Below, in pieces: positions 10,560-23,329 of a stretch of DNA of 64,000 nt. The position numbers were made by a program, and so were the translations under genes. The stretch lies in the NCBI RefSeq assembly GCF_003265705.1, contig NW_020312894.1:5090300-5154299 (forward strand), in the 5' to 3' direction. The stretch's first letter is position 1; each line of letters begins with the position of its first letter. Under the pieces are notes generated by a model. It had not been told where the DNA came from. It was given only the letters and a program-made list of their open reading frames with translations, and did not search any database. The stretch is from Callorhinus ursinus. Lineage: Eukaryota > Chordata > Mammalia > Carnivora > Otariidae.

Positions 10560-13326
10560 AAGGTTTTGCTCAGTAACTGATACCATTGAGGTAAAAAATA
10601 TTTTTTTCCTTATCATTTGCTCCTGAGATAAATCAGGTTTTTCAAAGCAGAGGGACATTTCTTCACTCAACAAATGTTTATTGATAACCTACTATGTGCT
10701 GGGAACGAGGGTAGGTATAGACAACTAGTCCCAGCCACCATTAGTCCTTTAACAGGAGGAAATCACAGTGTATCAGGTGGTGGCAAGTGCTGTGGAGAAA
10801 ACTAAGCAGAGAAGAGGGTCAGGAACCTCCCTGAGAAGGTGACATGCGAGTTTCAATGGCCAATGTCCCCATCAGCATGTCAAAGCTTTTGTGCTGGTGG
10901 AGCATAGGCATTCGGATTTCGGATTGGAGTAGATGCAGGTCTGGGGTGTAAAACCAATAAAAGGGTAGGGCTAGAAGTGACCTTGCAAACCCTATTGTCC
11001 AGCCCCATTCATTCCACTTGTGGGGAAACTGACCCCTGAAATGTGAACTGAGAAGCTATGTCTCCGCTCAGCCTTGGGATCTGAACGCCGTGCCTCCAAC
11101 ATAGATGCTTCTGTGTAATTACCTCTCCCTGAGATCCAGAGTCAACCTGCCCTGCCTCCATCATTATGTAGGCTGCTTATAGAGCAATCTCTAATCATCA
11201 TCACAAAACAAAAGGCAAGCAGGCTCACCCTGAAATGGTGCATTGTCTCAGACCCAGAAGTGGCTGGAATTCTGCACTGGAACATGGGGCCATCTTCCCT
11301 GTGACAATGAACTCCAGGGGTTGTTGGGCAAATTGATTCACCTTTCACAGAAGGTCTAGTGTACCCTCCCCGACGCACTTGTCACATAGACTCCTACTTG
11401 TCACATTCAGCATGGACCTTCGAGAGGAAGGAGAATTACAAATAGAAAACCTTGCATACTTCCACTAAACCCGCCTACCAGCCCAAGGTCTGTGGCCAAC
11501 GCAGGTCACGATGCTAAAAGGGCTGGCTCTTCTTTTCTCTTTAGTTGTATCGTGCACTTCAAGTATGAATTTGATGCCTTCTTTCCATCTGCTTTGAAAA
11601 GAGCAGATGCAGAATTTGATGTGAATACGTAATTGAGATTCTTCTCCTGGAAATGTGATGTTCTACAGTGTGGGGAGTCATCAACATTGTATCGGGCAAG
11701 CTCAGGGAGCCTGGGGATGGGGAGCTGTCATGATATCTTTGAGCCAAGTAAGAACATGCACTCCCATCCATCCACCCAGACAACTCAAGGGTCAAAAGAA
11801 GGCATCCTTCCCTCATACAGTGAGCTCATACAATGATAGTATTAACTGGAATAATAAAAGTAACCTAGCATACTGGTCCGATCATCTTAAAATTCCATAT
11901 ACATCTTCGACACCACCACAGATGGTACAAGGAAGAACAAGATAAAATGAGACCCTTGCCCTCTCTGGGGCTTGCAGTCAGTGCGGTGGGGAGGGGGGCC
12001 GGCTCTGGGAATAAATAGCAATAGGGCAGCTTGGAAGTGTTAGATCTGTGATAAGACACAAACTCCTCTAGGGATATAGAGGAGAGGGGACCAGCCCTGC
12101 TGCGCTCGGGGTCAGGGAAGGCTTTTCAGAGGAGGTGAAATTGAAGCTGGTCTTGAGGGATGGGTGGGCACTCATCAGTGGAGAAGGAGAGACAAGGCCC
12201 TCCAGGCAGCGGGAAGACCGAGCAGGAAGGCATAGTGTTGCACAAGAGCACGGGTGGCGTTGGAACCACAAGTCATTGCACGGGGCTGGAGTGTCAAGTT
12301 CAGATGGGAAGGTGTGGTGGACGAAGCCGCAAGCTGATGGGGCCCCATGGGAAAGGTGAGCTGAGCTCGGGGAGCTGGAGTTGGCTCCTGCACACATCCC
12401 CCTCTCCAGAAGTGAAGATTGTCTCCGGCTGCTTGTCGGTCAGAGCCAGAACCTGGAAGTCTGTGCTGCATGCGTACGGATGGCCGGAACTGCCCCTTCT
12501 TTCCTAGGATCCTGGTCTTGTTTCCCCACATCAGAAAAGCAGATTCACAGCTGCTCTGGAACTGGGTGCGTTTTCACCCTCTTTCCAAAGACTAGCGCTG
12601 CACCAGCTCTTTGAGGCATTAACCAGCCAGCCCAGCTCATGGCTAATTGCTGTGATATTTATCATCACAGGAGTGGGATGGCTTCCATCTGAGGATCAGA
12701 ACGGGCTCTGCAGCTGGGGAAGTCTGCCCAGCGTTGTGCCAGGGTCTCCACATCATCGTCTGCCATGTCAGAGCTAATTGGGAGCCAGCAGCCGTGTCAG
12801 CTTTGCTTGGCTCCGAGACACCCCCGGGTCGCTGCAGTAATTTCACATGAGCAAGAAAGGGCAGCATGGGGTGGTTTTCATCCTCTCTGCAAAACAACAG
12901 AGCCGTTTGAATTTGTCTTGGGCAGAAGCAGAGGGTGGGCGAAGCTGCCATAAATGTGACAGGCAGACCTCACTGTGGAGTCCTTCGTGTGCTCCTGGCT
13001 GCTGTCTGGATGGGGGACAGTTAGGTATAGAGATACATTCTCCCTTTCCCTCTGCTCCTGCCTCCCTTTGTGATTGCACCTTCCACGTGGCAAGGCAGTC
13101 AATTAGACCAGAGCAGAGAAGCACCCCTGTGCTTATTCCTTCGTAGGGAAACCAAACGTACCTTTAGAGTCCCTTAACGTAAACCTAACTGCAAGTAACT
13201 AACCTTGTTGGGGGAAAAAAAAAAATGCTTGTTTACACTATTCAGAGAGCATGGTCACATTGAAATCACATTCATGGCTGTGATTTTTTTTTTAAAAAAG
13301 GAATCTTATTAAAAACTTGGCGTGTA
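10560..13326. other. Unique DNA with ancient-repeat relics and a candidate enhancer-like block
   Basis: Positions 10655-10730 resemble a MIR/L2-type sequence (caacaaatgtttattgataacctactatgtgctgg in short pieces), and 12040-12250 an ancient mammalian repeat (gaaggcttttcagaggagg). Positions 12600-12970 are repeat-free with several homeodomain-type cores. No gene recognised. Confidence 0.5.
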
Positions 13327-13512
13327 GGGGCGCCTGGGTAGCTCAGTTCATTAAGTGTCTGATTCTTGGTTTCGGCTCAGGTCATGATCTCAGGGTTGTG
13401 AGATCGAACCCCAAGTCGGGCTCCATGCTCAATATGGAGTCTGCTTAAGATTCTCTCTCCACCTCTCCCTCTGTACCGCCCCACCTCTAAAATAAATAAA
13501 TATATCTTAACA
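13327..13512 (+). mobile_element. Can-SINE (SINEC)
   Basis: Head ggggcgcctgggtagctcag, B-box region gtgagatcgaacccc, tail taaaataaataaatatatctt. The monomer is more diverged and shorter than the 26.6 kb copy. Confidence 0.92.
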
Positions 13513-15261
13513 CAGAGGATGAACAACCCCACAAACAATGGCTCAAAAAGACAGGGCTGCTTAGCAGGAAGCATGTGTGAAAGAGGGAGGTGTGTTAACA
13601 TGCGCGAGGAGAAAAGCAAATGCGAGTAGCAGTACGGATGTCCCAAATCAGCCAATCAGCTCTGGACCCTTTACTGAGAGCAGAATATGGCATTATTGCT
13701 CAGATTAAAATAAAAAGAAAGTATCCCTACCCCGTAGAAGAATAAACTTTTCTACAGCTGCATGTTCAAGCCCGAAAAATAAATCCTACGCAAATAATGG
13801 AGTGCAGGGTGGGTCATGCAGTGGGCAGTGTCCGGAAAGGGGGGTCTGACTGGGGCCTGGCCGCTGGAGACTCGGCATTCTGTGCTTACTGGGAGACAAG
13901 TAGACACTGCAGGTAAGAAATGCTCAGAGGCTGGGGAGTGAGGCTCCAGGGCCCTGCTAAGGAGTTTACAGAGGGAAAGAGGAGTCTGGCCAAGCAGGGG
14001 CCACGTGGCTAATGAGGAGCCGAACTCATCACAGAGAGACGGCAGGTTTTCGCTGGCCTCACGCAGAACCCGGGCTCTGCCGGACTGTCCGTTTCTGCGC
14101 ATGTTCTTCCCATCTGTTGGAATCTAGAATAATGGATTCCCAGCTCCGTCCTCTCTCAGAAAAACCACAAGACAGCGATAGTTAACTGTGGTTCCCCTTG
14201 CCTCAGTTCACAGCTGGATTTGGTCCCCCAGATATCTGGGAAGGAAGGCCATCGGACTTTCTAGAACAAAAATCCATCTTTTTGACATTCTGACTACCCT
14301 GGTGGTCTGAGCACAACCTCTGGAAGCTGAGGTCCTACCTATGTCCACCTGAGGTGACCTTGGGAGCACCCTTTTGTTTTTGTCCTACTGTATTGACAGT
14401 CAACAGTGAGGAGGGTTGTCCCAGCTGTGTAGAATGTCAGTCAAGGCAGGTGCCTTGGTGCTATTTTGGCCAGTGTAAAAATAATATTTACTGTAAATCA
14501 TTCGGGTTGCTTCATATCTCTTAAACCCATTTGAAAAGGAAATCGGGTTGTCTGCTGGATTACAAGAATTATGTCCCAGATAAGCAACTGTGTGGGTCAA
14601 ACTCTTCTTTGTCTCAAGAGCTCTTGGCATACGGTTGGAAGAAAGGAAGTCAATGGAAATCCCGACTCCAATGTCGTTACAGGAAATCTCAGGGGCTGCC
14701 TAAACCAACACTCCAGTTTCCAGAGAAACACTTTGATGAAGAAGGGAAACCATGTTGACCTGCCTCTTTGTCATATCAGAGTTCACACCGAGGGAGCAGG
14801 ATGGATTTAGGGAGGGTTGTTTTTGTTTCTTCACTGGAAATGAGACAGCATATTGGTGTTTACCAGGCTGCAGGCTGTGTCAGAAGCTCAACTGCTGTTA
14901 CCATGGCAACCAGATGCACTGGCATCTCCCTGCAACACCACCTTGGCTTTGCCTGAACCATTTCCCAAAGTGTCTGGAGAGTTATTTCCCAGTGGACATT
15001 TCAACCTGACACTGCACTTAGAGCATCAGCCAGAGAACTCACCCAGAGTATGCATCTTAGATTCAAGAATGCTCAGACTGGGGAATTTGGCCCAAACAAC
15101 CCCCCCCAAAAAAACACACAAAAAAAACCCAAAAAGTAATGGTCAGTCAAAAGCCCATAGAAGTCTAACTTAGCGGCCAGGCAGGTAAAACAGTCAGGAC
15201 ATTCTCCACTGAAAAGGCATGAGTTTGGGCCAAGGAAACAGGGAGCCGTTTGTCATACATC
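13513..15261. other. Unique intergenic DNA
   Basis: No gene recognised. It contains an RFX X-box-like palindrome at 14897-14910 (separate entry) and an A/C-rich run near 15100-15140. Confidence 0.5.
14897..14910. promoter_or_regulatory. RFX X-box-like palindrome
   Basis: gttaccatggcaac fits the symmetric RFX-family X-box (GTNRCC, short spacer, RGYAAC) with both half-sites intact. It lies in repeat-free DNA. Function is inferred from the motif alone. Confidence 0.45.
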
Positions 15262-15490
15262 CTAGATGAAGTCAAATTTTTTTTAAAGATTTTATTTATT
15301 TATTAGAGAGAGAGAGAGAATGAGAGAAAGAGCACAAGCAGGGAAGGGGCAGAGGGAGAGGGAGAAGCAGACTCTCCGCTGAGCAGGGAGCCCGATGTGG
15401 GGCTCGATCCCAGGACCCTGGGATCATGACCTGAGCCGAAGGCAGACGCTTAACCAACTGAACCACCCACGCACCTCTAGATGAAGTCAA
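15262..15490 (-). mobile_element. Can-SINE (SINEC) with 14-bp target duplications
   Basis: The element proper is 15276-15476, reverse strand: poly-T and aaagattttatttatt at the left, and the tRNA-like head as its complement at the right (accacccacgcacct). ctagatgaagtcaa at 15262-15275 is repeated exactly at 15477-15490. Confidence 0.96.
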
Positions 15491-16384
15491 TCTTAAGAGA
15501 AATCCAAGAACCAGCACAAATCCTGAAGCCTCTGCCACAGGATGCAGAAACCCCCAGGGAAAATCAGGAGCAGCTACAAGACAAAAGAGAAAGCTTTTAG
15601 GCAAATAGCGCACAGATGTAGTCAAGAGGTGGTTTATTTCTTTGTAGAAACTCTAGTCTTTAGGAAGACATGGCATAGTCTAGATATAGATTGTGTGAAG
15701 TATTAATTCTGTGACTTTGAAGAGGTTACCTGACCTCTCTCCGAGCCTCGGGTGTTTTATTGGAAAAGTGTGGTTTATAATGTTAACTCCTGCAGACGCT
15801 TGGGCAGGTTGAGTACCACAGCGTGGGTGAGCCCTGGATTCTTGTGTCTGACACATGGTAAGTGCTCCGTGACCTCCCTGGCTTTCTCATTCACTGTTTA
15901 TTAGGCATTGCCGGGTGATGTGGACACTCAGCTGAACGTGTTTCAATTCGTACCTCAAGGAGGTGAGAGCCCAATGGGGAAGGGTGGTAAATAGGTATTC
16001 ATCTAGTGGTGACGTGGTGTAACCAGTCTGAGAGCAGAGAATAGACAAGTTGGCCAACCCTGCCAGAAGAGCTGGGTGACGTTCCAGAGAGTGTGGCCCC
16101 AAACGATGCCCTGCAAAAAGCACTGGAGTTTACCAGAAGGAGACATAGCTGGAAGGACATTCCTGGCTGGAACTGCACAGGAGCAGGGGGTGGGGGTTCT
16201 CTGCGCCGCGGGGGGTTGCTGCAGGTGGCTGGGTGAGGCCGCTGCCCTGAGCAGTCACCCAAAGCCTCCTGGACAGCTCCCTGATCACTGTGGGGGTTGC
16301 TGGTGCGAGGGTTGGAGGGCGGGCTCAGGGACCACGGACTGCCTTGAGACTATGAGTACAGTTTGTCCAAAAAAAATCAACATA
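15491..16384. other. Unique intergenic DNA with a MIR
   Basis: A MIR in sense orientation is visible around 15685-15875 (tgtgactttgaagaggttacctgacctctc; then acatggtaagtgctcc, in short pieces). No gene recognised. Confidence 0.5.
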
Positions 16385-17470
16385 TACTAACCACTTGCAT
16401 CTTTTTAAAATAATTTTGGTTAAGATAAAATTCACATACCATACAATTCACTCATTTAACATATGCAGTTCAATGGCTTATAGTACACTCACAGAGTTGT
16501 GCAATCATCACCATAGTCAATTTTAGGACATTATAGTCTCCTCAAAAGGAACCTCCTGTACTCATTAGCAGTGACTCCCTATTACCTTCCAACCGCCGGC
16601 CCTAGGCAGCCACTAACCTACTTTCCTTCTTTATGAATCTGCTTAGTCTAGATATTTCACATACATGGAATCACATATGTGGCCTTTTGTGCCTGGCTTT
16701 TGTTACTTACATCATGTAACTGTTTGAGCATGTATCACTATGTTATTCCTGTTTATGGTTGAATTATATTCTATCTTATGGATATACCACATTTATGTAT
16801 CCATTAATTAGCTGGTGAATACTGGGTTGTTTTGACCTTTTGGCTCTGACGAATAATGCTGCAGTAAGTGTTCATGTACACGTTTTTATGTGAACATATG
16901 GTTTCATGTCTCTTGGATGTGGACTTAAGATAGAATTTCTGGGTCATATAGTAACTCTGTGTTTCACCATTTTAGGAACCGCCAGGCTGTTTTCCAAATT
17001 GGATGTTACATTTTATGTTCCCACTCCCAGTATGCAAGGTTCTGTTTTTTGCCCCGTCCTTGCCAATGCTTATTAGACTTCTTTTTTTTATTTTAGCTAG
17101 GCTAGTGGGTGATAAATGGTATCTGATTGTGGTTCTGATTTACATTTCCCTGATAGCTAATGATTCTAAGCATCTTTTCATGTGTTTACTGGACATTTGT
17201 ACATCTTCCGTGGAGACATGTTTATTCAGATCATTTGCCCATTTTTTTCACAGGGCTGTCTTTTTATTGTTGAGCCGCAAGTGTTCTTTATATAATCCAG
17301 ACACAAGTCCCTTATCAGATATATGGTTTGCAAAACTCTTCTCCCATTCTGTGGGTTCTTTTCATCCTTTAATGGTGTCCTTTGAAGCACAAAAGTCTTT
17401 TGTTTTGATGACGTCTAATTTATTTGTTCTTTTGTTGCTTGCTTATGTTTTTGAAACCTAATTATAAATG
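16385..17470 (-). mobile_element. Old L1 (L1M-type), reverse strand
   Basis: Antisense of an old L1 3' region and ORF2 end. The left part (aagataaaattcacataccat; cacagagttgtgcaatcatc) is a well-known antisense L1M 3' UTR pattern. The right part has degenerate ORF2 matches (gcaaagtgttctt-like, tttgttttgatgacgtctaa). Many stops; a fossil. Confidence 0.8.
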
Positions 17471-19196
17471 GCTTTGAAATTTCAGATAATTCAGCCCTCT
17501 GCGTACTTCTGATGTACATGGGTAACTGACCATATTGTCCGGGGGAGAAAAAAGTGCTCAGAGAATGTTAGCTATAATAATGGACACGGTAATAATATAA
17601 TAATGGAGACAACAATATTCATTAATAACAATTATAATTACTATACAATATTAGGCAAATTACTCAACTTTCAGGACTGTGGTTTTTCTATCTAGAAATG
17701 AATAAGTAAAGAGAAAGGAACTTTCAGTTTGAGTGTGTATTATATGTTAGACACTGTGCTAGGTACTTAAAAAGGTAGATGAGAATCATGAGCCTCAGAG
17801 ACATTAAGTAACCTGCCCAAGGTCACACAGTAAATTGTGGAACTGGAATAAATTTGAATCTGAAGGGATTGGCTCCAATATCTGTGCTTTTCCTGCCATC
17901 AATGTACTACATCATCATACAGCATAAAAATGTCTTGAGGACAATTTCATTATAATAATATAAATTATTCTACCAACAACACAGAGGGTCAAGTGGTTTG
18001 GTAGAAACTGAGAACAAAACAATCAAATATAGAGCCTGAAAATGTGAGGTTTGGAGTTTTCTTCTTGTTCTTTGCAAGCTGAGACTTGATGGGATGCCAT
18101 TTGATTAATGATATAAAATTCACCTATCAGTTTAAATTCCAGAAAAGAACCGTCTAGAGGGGTGGTCAGCCAAGGTGGTAGGGAGGACCCACGGAGGTTC
18201 AGATGAGAATTGCATGACATCAGGGGTGGAAGTCCCCCCAAAATGTACAAGTCTTCTGGTACCCCATTTTGCAGAAGGCTTGGTGGGGGGGCAACCTGGG
18301 TGGACCCTCCTGTGTTCCTTTGTCTCTGGTATCAACTTGGTAATTTCTCCACAAGGAATTCATTCTGAGAAGCCATCGCAGTAGTCCCCAGAATAAAAAA
18401 TAGATTTTTTGAAGCACTGGTTGAAATTGCATATTGGCAGGAACCAAGTGCCGGAGGACCGGAGGACGTGAGTTTGATTGATTCCCAGGGATAGTCTACT
18501 TTTGAGATGACGCAATCACCATGCACATTAATTTTGCTGCTGATGCGTGTCTGGCAGCGAGATTTGAAAGTGTGAAGAATTTGCACAGCTTGAACCGTAA
18601 GAACATTCATATAAAGTGATCGATTCCCTCTCCATCTTGGGGCACTTTCTGTTCTGAGTGATAGGAAATAGTGAAGACCCCAAGCCTCCTTAAAAGGCTT
18701 TTTGCCAGGACGACACAGGCAATCCCTCCATGGCCTTGAGTTCCGGCCATGCTGCTCTGCCCCTGTCCAGGCTGCCTGCCCATCCTTCCCCCAAGCCAGA
18801 GGTGGGAACCAGGGGTGTGGGCTCCTGGGGCTGCTGCCACGGGCTGGTGCTCGGGTACCTAGAGGGTGGAGGCGTGTCGGGCTGGGCTGGCACTCTCTTC
18901 CCAGGTGGGCCCCAGTGGAGTGATGCGTTGAGTTCCCTGTGCCTCCAGCAGCATCTCCCTGGCTCACTGAGGAGGGAGCCAGCCCCAGAGTTTTGCTTTT
19001 CACCTTTCATTTCCTGTTGAGTTCATAACCTTGCTTGTGTTTCTGGGGAACCTGCCAACTTCTCTAGTGGAACAACCTGCCTCAGCAATTTTGAGTGTGA
19101 TTTTAGCCTTTGGACAGAATCCCCAAGAAGAAAAGCTCCCAGGGCTGCCTTTTTCTTCTGAGAAACAGTAGCAGTTTCTCCACAAAATCAACTTCA
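17471..19196. other. Unique intergenic DNA with a MIR
   Basis: Antisense MIR at about 17725-17880 (gacactgtgctaggtac; acctgcccaaggtcacacag). A 223-codon minus-strand frame at 18332-19003 has no recognisable domain and lies in GC-rich DNA; it is not called as a gene. Confidence 0.5.
17725..17880 (-). repeat. MIR SINE
   Basis: Antisense MIR core: gacactgtgctaggtac, gagcctcagagac, taacctgcccaaggtcacac. Confidence 0.75.
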
Positions 19197-19197
19197 G

Positions 19198-19226
19198 GTA
19201 AAACAAAACAAAACAAAACAAAAATA
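19198..19226. repeat. (AAAAC)n short tandem repeat
   Basis: Four to five aaaac units. Confidence 0.85.
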
Positions 19227-20847
19227 GCAACGAAAGTCCAAAAACTGTCATTTTTAGACCAATGAATGCCTGTCCCAAGGCCCCAGCTTTCCAAATGCCA
19301 CACCCAAAGCCTTACTGAAGGGCACTGGGGGAGTTCCCTGGTGCTCAAACAGCCTTGGACCTAGAGGTCCAAGGTGGGATGGGTGGAAGGCATGGCCTCC
19401 TGCCCACTTGCAGGCAAGGAGGTCCTACTAACCCAAGCCCTCCTTCCACTGGGCAGAGGGAACAACAGGTGTGTGGCATCCTTGGGCATTTTCCAGTGGG
19501 AAGGCTCTGCACTGTCCCTGAAAGATTGTGCTCCCCCAGTCCCTGTTGGGGGCCCACTATCTCCCCACTCCTTCCATTTCTTCACAGCACTGTTTAAAGC
19601 AGACATATCTGTGCCATAATTCAAGATACTTCTTAATCATTGATTATTTTATCAACCAGGTGACATCCTTCAGAGACGAAGGAAACTTATAAATAATATT
19701 GTCCAGGTCTCTCAGTTTTAGAAGTAAGACTCAGAGAAGTCGACTTTGGTTCCAGCTACACAGCTAGCGGATGGCGGAGCCAGAAGTAGGGTCCCTCTGC
19801 TGAGCCTCATCCAAGGCTTGCTAAACCAAGACAGACTGTCTCCATGGTGTGTTTTAAACAGTGGCTAGTGGAGGTGTGGCTGGGGAGTCGAGAGAGACAT
19901 CATTTGGACCAAGTGGAGGAACTATCAAAGAGGTCAGAAAAAAAAAAAAAAAAAAGAGGTCGGAAGTTCAGTGCCAGAAGAGAGAAGGAGCTTTTATACC
20001 AACTAGTCTTCTAGAAATTTCTTCGCTCCCAGACCTAGAGGTTGAGCATCTACAGCTTCAGTTATGATTAAAGGAAAATGTAAGCAAGGAAGACTTAGTG
20101 TACATTCAAAAGTTGCATGGCTTAGCTGACCTTATTCACACGTGTGTTCCCCCTTCCTCACCACCTTGATTCACAGGATCACTAAAATGATCAAAGCCTC
20201 TTCCTGGGCGGTATTTGTGAATCTTAAATCATAAAATGAGCATGTGGCTTTAAGGCCTGAGTGGAAATGGATGCATTGCCATTGCTTTGGCTGTTTTTAT
20301 GGGCACATGAGTTATGGTTCGTGTCTAATTCCCTCATGTTATGACATTTTCTAGAGCAAGGATGTAGATTAGGAGTGTTCCTTCACCTTCTGTCACTTTT
20401 TCACACTGTTGATTTGGTATGAAAGTTTAAGAAAGAGCAGATATCCACCACTAAGTATGGAAATGTTCTCAGGAGGAAGGATGTCCAATATCTTTGACTT
20501 ATAGACAACATTATCCATGACAGCAAGAGACTTCTCCTGTTTGTCCTCCAGAAGCCCTAAAACAGGCTCAGCCAGAGGAGAAAGCCAATAGATGGCATTG
20601 AAAAATGAAAACTCCAAGTCCTTCAAAGACAAAAGTACTCCCCATTCTTGGCATAAGTGCCTATGGACATCAAGTTTCAGTTGAAAAGCATCAGTAAATA
20701 ACATTTGCTTTGTAGGTAAATACTGGGTTAGGAGGCTGACCAACAACAGCTAGTTTGCTCTGGTTATATGCAAATTGCTAATGGAAGTGCAAGCCAAGGG
20801 CTGGTCAAACAGGGCTAGCATCCCCGGGCAGAGCTAGCCCAGACGGG

Positions 20848-20848
<1 letters not shown>
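19227..20848. other. Unique intergenic DNA
   Basis: A MIR-like antisense fragment lies at about 19690-19800 (gactcagagaag, agctacacagctagcgg). A poly-A run lies near 19938. An unassigned 118-codon minus-strand frame at 20393-20746 is discussed under findings. No gene is called. Confidence 0.5.

Positions 20849-20887
<39 letters not shown>
20849..20887. repeat. (TG)n dinucleotide microsatellite
   Basis: Nearly 20 uninterrupted TG units; likely polymorphic. Confidence 0.97.
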
Positions 20888-20889
<2 letters not shown>

Positions 20890-23329
20890 TTGGGAAGGGA
20901 GAAGTAGAATTCAAAAGTTATTGTTTCCCTGGAAGATGAAGAGGGCCTTCCTCCCATGCCCCCTTCCATTTCTCTCCTTTCTTCCTTCCCACGTCCCTTC
21001 ATTAAGCGCTATGCAGTATCTCTCCAGACCTGGCATAAAATAATGACTGCACCATCTTCTCTTTGCCAGTACAAGTTGGATCCAAGCCTGAGTGGTATGG
21101 CAGCAAGATTTGCATGTCACTGCTTGTCACCAAGCTCTAGACACCAAGCAGAGCGCTTCATAGTTTAGATACTCACCAAACATTTGTGGAAGGAATGAGT
21201 GAATTGTTGAGCCTGTCACTTTCTTGATGATACAATGGAGGTTAAAACGGACAATTTTGCTGTGACCCAGCATCACAGAGTAAGTCAGGTAGAGTTTGGG
21301 TGTAAATGGACAGTGTCTTCATCACTTGTCCCCCCTTCTTCCCAGGCAGAAAAAAGAGGACAAAGACAAGGAACAAAAGCAAAAAGGCAGCACACAGTCT
21401 GAATAGACCCCTTCTTACCCCAATTTTAAGATTTTCCAGATCTTCGCCAAACTACTTCTGATCATATTTCATTGGTGGGAACTTAGTTATACCACATTTC
21501 CATGGGATGATGGGAAATGTAGGTTTCTTTTTTTTTTTTTTAACCAGGTATATCTCCAGCGCTCTCCCACAGAATAATATTGAGATCTTGTAGATAAAGA
21601 AAGAAGTGAGACTAGATATTATGAAGGCAATTAACTATCTCCACTTTAAAATAAATCATTTAACTGATGAACGTTGGAGAATGAAGTTCTATCACCAGTA
21701 TACTCAAGTATATAATCCACTAAATTTAAAAATATATGAAAATAAAACTTTGGGGATTTTTGTCATGATTCAAGTATATATGCAAGGAAAGTTTCCAACC
21801 AGTTGAGTAATATTGCTGGGCATTTTTAAAAGGAGATATTGACTTAAAAAACAAAGAATTTAAAATTTTAGAAGTTCTTCAAGTGCATGATGCATGTGCT
21901 TTATGTCTAAGATTTATTACATTCCATGTGAGCTCTTGTTAGAAAATTATTAATGAAAAGAAATCTGTAGCAGAATGTTGTTGGTTAAAATGGTCACTAA
22001 AACTTTAAATCCAAAACTTCAGCCCAAAGGTAGAGTGATGTGGCAATGAGTATATGTAACTATTTGAAGAGGGGGTCTCTTAATGTTTGTGTGTTTGCAG
22101 CATCATTTTTATTTTAAAAGTTGTGCTTATTGAAGTTTGTATGTATCATATAGAAAGCCCTGACATAAATTCTCCATTTAGCCATCAATTATTTAGACAT
22201 AGAATTTACAAAACAGCATAAAAGACGATAATACAACGTTTTAGACAACTCATGTTTGCTTTTCTTTCAGCTAATCTGAGTAAGTGAAGTTTTCTTATAC
22301 AGAAAACGCATTCTGATGCCACACTGTGTTTAAAACTCAACAAGCATGCACTGAGTGTCTACTCTGGGATGGACGTGTGCTGGGTTCTGGGAATATGAAC
22401 ATGACCAAAGGAGGACCCTGCCCTGGAAGAGCTGGTCATGATGTAGGCAGTAATGCACTGAATGGAAGGGCTCTGATAATGGGTAGTATGGCACTGCACA
22501 AGGAGGCTCCATATGGTATTCCAGGAGCCACCGGACGGATGCCAGTAACCCTGCCTTCTTCCCAGGAAATGGTCCCTAGTGATTCTTCATGGCCTATCTT
22601 ATTGTGCTTAATCACCATGTGTGGGTTCTTTCCTGGTACTTTGGCCAGAACTAATCAAACAAGAAATTGGTGCATGAGCAAGAGGAAGCCATCCATGGAG
22701 GTTTCCTACCAGAACTCTGCAGTGTTCAAAGCTTCCCTTTGAGAAGTGGAATGAGAGGGAGGAGGGTAGATGGTGGTTAAGATAGAGGTAGGTGGAGGAG
22801 TAAGATAGTCTGAAGTTAAAAGTCTTATCCATCTGGCTGTGACCCTTATGAGTGCATGCATGGCCTAACTGGCAAATAACCTTGCAAATATCTGTGCCCT
22901 TGGGCAAATCAATCTCTAAATCTCAGTATCCTCATCTGTACAATTGGTGAGGATAATACTTTTCTCACAGAGTTGTTGCAAGAATTCAGTAATGTTGTAG
23001 CATTACAGCGTGTATCATGGCTTCTGGCTTGTAAAAAGGGCTGAGGAAAGGATAATCTGCCTTAAATAGGAATGCTCATGGAGAAAGAGAAGATGGGTAA
23101 TATGAACTCATGTGACGTGCAGTGATGTCAAGTGACTCACTGCTTGGGATATGTGCTGAGCCTAATGTACAGTTCAGTCCTGGATACAAGAGAATTTGGA
23201 AGGGATGAATAGCTGAAGAGGGCATAAAATATTTTCCATCTTGCCAATGTTCCTATAAAATATTGCAGCAAAATTCTACTTAGTGATATTTTTGAAGCAG
23301 AAAAGGAATGCACAGATTAGTTTTAAAGA
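20888..23329. other. Unique intergenic DNA with MIR-type fragments
   Basis: MIR-like pieces are visible at about 21170-21310 (antisense), 22335-22450 and 22895-23030 (sense, ctcagtatcctcatctgt). No gene recognised. Confidence 0.5.
22895..23030 (+). repeat. MIR SINE
   Basis: Sense MIR: tgggcaaatcaatctctaa, ctcagtatcctcatctgt, cacagagttgttgcaagaa. Confidence 0.7.

Noticed and set aside
18332..19003. 223-codon minus-strand frame
   Set aside because: No recognisable domain, GC-rich, overlapped by other frames on both strands, no promoter or splice context.
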